A stretch of 9,404 nucleotides of DNA from Mariniphaga sp. (GTDB lineage Bacteria; Bacteroidota; Bacteroidia; Bacteroidales; Prolixibacteraceae): positions 1 through 9,404 of the forward strand of contig JABMQB010000480.1 in assembly GCA_013203525.1 (NCBI GenBank), read 5' to 3'. The notes beneath the pieces are model-generated. The model was not told the origin of the DNA. It did not search any database and was given only the letters and a program-made list of their open reading frames with translations. Shown piece by piece: positions 5,542-9,404 of the stretch (the first letter of the stretch is position 1; each line of letters opens with the position of its first letter). The translations under genes and the position numbers were made by a program.

Positions 5542-7074
5542 ATGATTCGAAAACTGAAAATTTTAAAAAAGCCCCCGGTTATTTTTATTTTAGCTGCACT
5601 AATTGTTTCATTGGTGTTTTACTCATTTAACAAAGTAGTTACTTACACCTCTTCTGATCAATACTGCATGTCGTGCCATGTACATCCTCATGCAGAAATT
5701 AACTGGAAACTTTCTGCACATAGTAATAACCGTACTGGTGTAAAAGTCCATTGTGCTGAATGTCATTTACCACCAAAAGAAAACGGGATTGCAGGATATT
5801 CATGGGCAAAAGCAAAACACGGATTTAAAGATGTGTATGGTTACTTAACCAAAGATCCCGAAGAAATTGATTGGGAAGCAAAAAGAACTCCTGATAAAGC
5901 TGTTCATTTTGTTTATGAAACCTCATGTATTAAATGCCATTCAAATCTATATCCGGCTACTTTATCAAATGAAGGCAGCGAGGCTCATCTGAATTATGAA
6001 ATGAATCCCAGAAACAGAACCTGTATCACCTGCCATATTGATGTTGGCCATTACGATCCATCGGCTCATCAACATAACCTTGATTTTGGATTAGTTGATT
6101 TTTCTGAAAAAGAAAAATTTACAGAAACTGAAACGGTAACAAAGTTTGCAAATTTTACCGATAAAATACCCGGAACCAGTGTATCATTTAATATGAAAGC
6201 AATTCCAGGAAGCAAATTTATTCTGGGAAGCAACCAAAAAGAGCCTTACCGGTTACCTGACGAAGGACCACAACGTGAAGTGGAAGTTAATGGATTTTTT
6301 ATGGCTGAAATTGAAGTGAGCTGGGATGAATACCTGGCATTCTTTAATGCAACCAGTTCTCAGGGTAGAAAAGAAGCAAACATAGAAATAAATGAGGAAG
6401 TAGATGGAATTACGGGAGCTACTCCACCATGGGGAGCACCCGACCAGGGTTGGGGAAAAAGCTTAAGACCTGCAATTACAATGACTCACCATGCTGCTAT
6501 GACCTATTGCCGTTGGTTAAGTCAGGTAACAGGAAAAACATACAGGTTGCCTACTGAAGCCGAATGGGAATACGCAGCAAGGGGTGGAAGCAAAAATGAA
6601 TACTTTTTTGAAGGGAACCCAAAAAACTTTGAACGTGATGGATTGATAAATAAAATTTTTGGCCCCGATACAGCTATTATCAATTCGTATGTTGTTTATA
6701 CTGAAAATAGTCCAGATCGTACTCAGGAACCATCGTTTGTACAAGCCAATCCATTTGGTTTGAAAAACATGTTAGGCAATGTAGCTGAATTCTGCCTCGA
6801 TTATTACGATCCTATTGTTTATGGAAAATATCCGGCTGGTGTAGTAAAAAATCCCAGAGGACCCAGAACCGGTACAGAACATGTTATAAGGGGAGGTTCG
6901 TTTATGAATAGCGCAAGAAATTTACGTGTCGCCGACCGTGACTACACAACAACAAAAGAATGGTTAGTAACCGATCCACAAATACCAAAAAGTATTTGGT
7001 GGTATTCCGATTGTAAACATGTTGGATTCAGGGTAGTATGTGAATATGATGTAAATACAGGTAATCAAGAATAA
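5542..7074 (+). CDS. Fusion of NapC/NrfH-type tetraheme cytochrome c and SUMF1/FGE-like domain
   Basis: This 510-residue protein is anchored in the inner membrane by an N-terminal helix (about 12-33) and faces the periplasm. Residues 40-180 carry four c-type heme sites: CMSCH (42-46), CAECH (71-75), CIKCH (129-133) and CITCH (161-165). Spacing and context (YCMSCHVHP, WKLSAHSNN, CAECHLPP) match the NapC/NirT/NrfH family, which passes electrons between quinol and periplasmic partners. After a linker (about 183-212) comes a full SUMF1/formylglycine-generating-enzyme-type domain, about 213-503: IPGSKFILGS, DEGPQREVEVNGFFMAEIEVSWDEYLAFF, YRLPTEAEWEYAARGG, NPFGLKNMLGNVAEF, RGGSF and GFRVVCE. The copper-binding cysteine pair of true FGEs, after RGGS, is absent (FMNSARNLRV here), so sulfatase activation is unlikely. 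NrfH-type proteins are normally under 200 residues, so the fusion is the unusual feature. It is the first gene of the operon, 12 bases before the next start. A purine-rich AAAAAGG precedes the ATG. Confidence 0.88.
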   Translation: MIRKLKILKKPPVIFILAALIVSLVFYSFNKVVTYTSSDQYCMSCHVHPHAEINWKLSAHSNNRTGVKVHCAECHLPPKENGIAGYSWAKAKHGFKDVYGYLTKDPEEIDWEAKRTPDKAVHFVYETSCIKCHSNLYPATLSNEGSEAHLNYEMNPRNRTCITCHIDVGHYDPSAHQHNLDFGLVDFSEKEKFTETETVTKFANFTDKIPGTSVSFNMKAIPGSKFILGSNQKEPYRLPDEGPQREVEVNGFFMAEIEVSWDEYLAFFNATSSQGRKEANIEINEEVDGITGATPPWGAPDQGWGKSLRPAITMTHHAAMTYCRWLSQVTGKTYRLPTEAEWEYAARGGSKNEYFFEGNPKNFERDGLINKIFGPDTAIINSYVVYTENSPDRTQEPSFVQANPFGLKNMLGNVAEFCLDYYDPIVYGKYPAGVVKNPRGPRTGTEHVIRGGSFMNSARNLRVADRDYTTTKEWLVTDPQIPKSIWWYSDCKHVGFRVVCEYDVNTGNQE

Positions 7075-7086
7075 AAATATAATATC

Positions 7087-8427
7087 ATGAAGGCTTCAAA
7101 ATTTTCAAGAAGATCATTTCTCGAAAAAACTGCCATTGTAGGTGCTGCAGGATTAGTAGGGGTTTCAGCCCTAAGTTCCTGTAAAAAACAAAAAACATCA
7201 GCGGAGCTGGGTTTACCTCCTTTGTTAGATAAAGCACCCGATGGGAAAAAACTACGTGCTGGTTTGGTTGGCTGTGGAAACAGAGGAACCGGTGCTGCAT
7301 TAAATTTTATTGATGCTGGTCCAAACCTGGAAATTGTTGCTCTGGCCGACGTTTTTGACGATAAAGTCCAGGATTGTAGAAAAAAACTTAAACAGTATAA
7401 AGTAGAAATTCCTGACGAAAATTGTTTTAACGGTTTTGATGCATATAAACAATTGTTAGAGGTTGAGCTTGATATTGTCCTGTTGGCAACTCCGCCCAAA
7501 TTCAGGCCCGAGCATCTGCAAGCATGTATCCAAGCAAATAAACATGTTTTTATGGAAAAACCTGCTTGTGTCGATCCGGTTGGGGCAAGATCGATTATTG
7601 CAAGTTCAAAAAAAGCAGAAGCTCTTGGATTGACTATTATAACCGGAACCCAACGAAGACACCAACGTGATTATGTTGAAACCTACAAGCAAGTTGCTAA
7701 TGGTGCTATTGGAACAATTACTTCAGCCCGGGCATTCTGGATGCAAAACCATGTATGGTTCCGAACCCGCGAAGAAGGCTGGAGCGATATGGAATATATG
7801 ATCAGGAACTGGAATAATTTCTGCTGGTTGTGTGGAGACCATATTCTTGATACACATGTTCATAATATCGATATCATAAACTGGTTTGTTGGAAAACAAC
7901 CTGAAAGTGCTGTTGGATTTGGTGGAAGACAACGAAGGTTAACCGGCGATCAATACGATTTTTTTAGTGTCGATTTCCATTATGGTGAAGGTTTATTTTC
8001 TCATAGTTTCTCACGCCAAATTGATGGGTGTGCAAATGGAATGGGAGAATTTATTATGGGAACCGAAGGTTATACAAATTGTGAGAATACAATTTATAAT
8101 CCTGATGGAACCGTCAAATGGAAATATGAATATCCAAAAGATAAAAATGGTAAATCAACAAATGTTGTAAAAGTTTCACCCTATGTACAGGAACATATTC
8201 ATCTTGTTACAGCTATCAGAACAAATAAGCCTGTACAGGAAGCTGAACAAACAGCAATCTCAACTCTTACTGCTATTATGGCGCGAACGGCTGCCTATAC
8301 TGGTCAAAAAGCAACCTGGGAAGAAATGATGGCATCAACTGAAGTATTAGGGCCAGAAGTCATCGAATTGGGACCAGTTGATATGGAATTTCCTGTGCCT
8401 GCCCCCGGAATTCAGCATAAATCCTAA
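7087..8427 (+). CDS. Tat-exported Gfo/Idh/MocA-family oxidoreductase, predicted lipoprotein
   Basis: This 446-residue protein is an NAD(P)-dependent dehydrogenase type usually acting on sugars or cyclitols. The N-terminus has a twin-arginine signal (SRRSFLEK, R8-R9), then a hydrophobic stretch and a lipobox LSSC (C32). It should therefore be exported already folded, with its cofactor bound, and then lipid-anchored. The Rossmann domain starts near residue 56 with GLVGCGNRG (G62, G64, G67), and D88 ends the second strand (VALADVF), which tends to favour NAD(H). The family motif EKP is at 157-159 (FMEKPACVDP). The catalytic-region signature is ILDTHVHNIDIINW, with D255 and H259 as the likely acid/base pair. 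The length is typical of exported Bacteroidota and Planctomycetota members. It follows the tetraheme fusion by 12 bases and precedes a second family member by 12 bases, so the three are probably co-transcribed. The substrate is unknown. Confidence 0.9.
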   Translation: MKASKFSRRSFLEKTAIVGAAGLVGVSALSSCKKQKTSAELGLPPLLDKAPDGKKLRAGLVGCGNRGTGAALNFIDAGPNLEIVALADVFDDKVQDCRKKLKQYKVEIPDENCFNGFDAYKQLLEVELDIVLLATPPKFRPEHLQACIQANKHVFMEKPACVDPVGARSIIASSKKAEALGLTIITGTQRRHQRDYVETYKQVANGAIGTITSARAFWMQNHVWFRTREEGWSDMEYMIRNWNNFCWLCGDHILDTHVHNIDIINWFVGKQPESAVGFGGRQRRLTGDQYDFFSVDFHYGEGLFSHSFSRQIDGCANGMGEFIMGTEGYTNCENTIYNPDGTVKWKYEYPKDKNGKSTNVVKVSPYVQEHIHLVTAIRTNKPVQEAEQTAISTLTAIMARTAAYTGQKATWEEMMASTEVLGPEVIELGPVDMEFPVPAPGIQHKS

Positions 8428-8439
8428 AATCTAAATATT

Positions 8440-9404
8440 ATGAAAAGACGTGACTTTTTAAAAAAATCAGCATTAGCAGCAGGAACAATTGCAATACCTG
8501 TAATAGTTCCGGCAAGTGCACTTGGTAAAAATGGCTTCACTGCAGCCAACGACAGGATAACAATGGCTGTAATTGGTGCCGGCTCACAGGGAAGAAGCAA
8601 TATGAATGGATTTGTCAGAAATAAAGACCTGCAAATTATTGCTGTTTGTGATGTGGATGAACAAAGGGTAAAAAGAAGCCAGGGTGCTTTGTGGAGATAT
8701 TACGAAAATCAGGACTGCAAAATTTACAGTGATTTCCGAAAACTTATGGATAAAGAGGAGTTTGACACTGCTTCGATTGCCGTACCCGACCATTGGCACA
8801 TGTTGCTTTATACATATTTTGCTGAAAAGAAAATAGATATTTATGGAGAAAAACCTCTTGTTCGAAAAATCGAGGAAGGTAAAAAAGTTGTTAAAACAGT
8901 AACCGACAATAATATAATATGGCAAACCGGTAGTTGGCAACGAAGCAGGCCGGAGTTCAGGAAAGCTTGTGAACTGGTTGCAAATGGTGTAATCGGCAAA
9001 GTAGAGAAAATTGAAGTAGGATTACCAGATTTTCAAAGCGACATGGGAATGCCTGAAATTCAGGAACCACCCAAAGAAGTTGATTATGATTTTTGGTTAG
9101 GGCCTGCACCATATGTTCCCTTCCGTGGTGTACTTCACTGGGACTGGCGATGGATTATGAATTATTCGGGTGGGCAACTTACCGATTGGTGCGGGCATCA
9201 TGTTGATATCGCACTATGGTCAATGGGACTTGATAATACAGGACCTGTTGAAATCTCAGGGAATGCCACTTTCAAAGAAAATTCATTATACGATATCCCC
9301 TTTACTTTCGACATTGACATGAAATTTGAGAATGGCCTTCCAGTGAAGGTAGCGAATAAATCAAAATTACCTCATGGGCAAGGTGTTTGCTGGTATGGTG
9401 AAAA
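8440..9404 (+). CDS. Second Tat-exported Gfo/Idh/MocA-family oxidoreductase, 3' end cut by the window
   Basis: The frame stays open from the ATG at 8440 to the last base, giving 321 residues with no stop. It begins with a twin-arginine signal (MKRRDFLKK, R3-R4) and hydrophobic region, and ends in an ASA-L type signal peptidase I site near residue 27. Unlike the upstream paralogue it has no lipobox, so the mature enzyme is probably soluble in the periplasm. The Rossmann motif is AVIGAGSQG (G46, G48, G51) with acidic D71 after the second strand. The EKP motif is at 137-139 (YGEKPLVRK). The substrate-domain signature GGQLTDWCGHHVDIALW (244-260) places D249 and H253 in the catalytic positions; FWLGPAPYVPF (218-228) is a common marker of this subgroup. 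It differs clearly from the gene before it, so the pair is not a recent duplication and may carry out different steps. Perhaps 90-130 residues are missing beyond the window, judging by the usual family length. Confidence 0.88.
   Translation, partial: MKRRDFLKKSALAAGTIAIPVIVPASALGKNGFTAANDRITMAVIGAGSQGRSNMNGFVRNKDLQIIAVCDVDEQRVKRSQGALWRYYENQDCKIYSDFRKLMDKEEFDTASIAVPDHWHMLLYTYFAEKKIDIYGEKPLVRKIEEGKKVVKTVTDNNIIWQTGSWQRSRPEFRKACELVANGVIGKVEKIEVGLPDFQSDMGMPEIQEPPKEVDYDFWLGPAPYVPFRGVLHWDWRWIMNYSGGQLTDWCGHHVDIALWSMGLDNTGPVEISGNATFKENSLYDIPFTFDIDMKFENGLPVKVANKSKLPHGQGVCWYGE

Noticed and set aside
5542..7074. Annotation as a true formylglycine-generating enzyme (sulfatase maturase)
   Set aside because: The catalytic cysteine pair after RGGS is missing and no sulfatase is encoded nearby.
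7065..7499. 144-residue antisense frame over the first Gfo/Idh gene
   Set aside because: Shadow frame opposite a well-supported coding sequence; no domain.
8584..8940. 118-residue antisense frame over the second Gfo/Idh gene
   Set aside because: Shadow frame; the plus strand here encodes the Rossmann domain with intact motifs.

Overview
The window looks like chromosomal DNA from a Bacteroidota bacterium, probably an environmental Bacteroidales/Marinilabiliales-type anaerobe. The evidence is an AT-rich genome with few Shine-Dalgarno sites, promoter sequences of the Bacteroidota type (TAnnTTTG at -7), a LamG-containing membrane regulator, and Tat-exported Gfo/Idh/MocA oxidoreductases. The assignment rests on protein style and promoter type, not on a marker gene.

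Left part (1-2794). Positions 1-682 hold no convincing gene, only a cluster of degenerate GTGAAC repeats. A minus-strand gene (729-1316) encodes a 195-residue protein that resembles small DNA-binding proteins of Bacteroidota prophages. It is followed by a strong hairpin (683-715). A tRNA-Arg(CCT) gene lies on the minus strand at 1662-1733, with its own promoter (1754-1785) and terminator hairpin (1625-1656). Next is a plus-strand gene for a secreted metallo-beta-lactamase-fold hydrolase (1976-2695). A palindromic REP-like element (2713-2790) fills the gap between this gene and the convergent regulator gene.

Right part (2795-9404). This is one apparent functional unit. A minus-strand gene (2795-5314) encodes an 839-residue one-component transmembrane regulator: signal peptide, degenerate PI-PLC-like domain, LamG domain, one membrane helix, then a cytoplasmic SARP/OmpR-type winged helix with a BTAD-like helical tail. 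Divergent from it is an operon of at least three genes with 12-bp gaps. The first (5542-7074) fuses a NapC/NrfH-type tetraheme cytochrome c to a formylglycine-generating-enzyme-like (SUMF1) domain that lacks the catalytic cysteines. The second and third (7087-8427 and 8440 to the window end) are two different Tat-exported Gfo/Idh/MocA oxidoreductases, the first a predicted lipoprotein.

The shared intergenic region carries seven TTAA motifs spaced 11 or 12 bp apart (5429-5501), just upstream of the operon's likely promoter. This is the layout expected for a regulator with an OmpR/SARP-type DNA-binding domain. My reading, which is inference, is that a surface or periplasmic ligand sensed by the PLC-like/LamG region switches on a periplasmic redox pathway, in which two exported NAD(P)-type oxidoreductases act on a sugar or cyclitol and the membrane-anchored tetraheme fusion links this chemistry to the quinone pool. 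No substrate can be named from the sequence.
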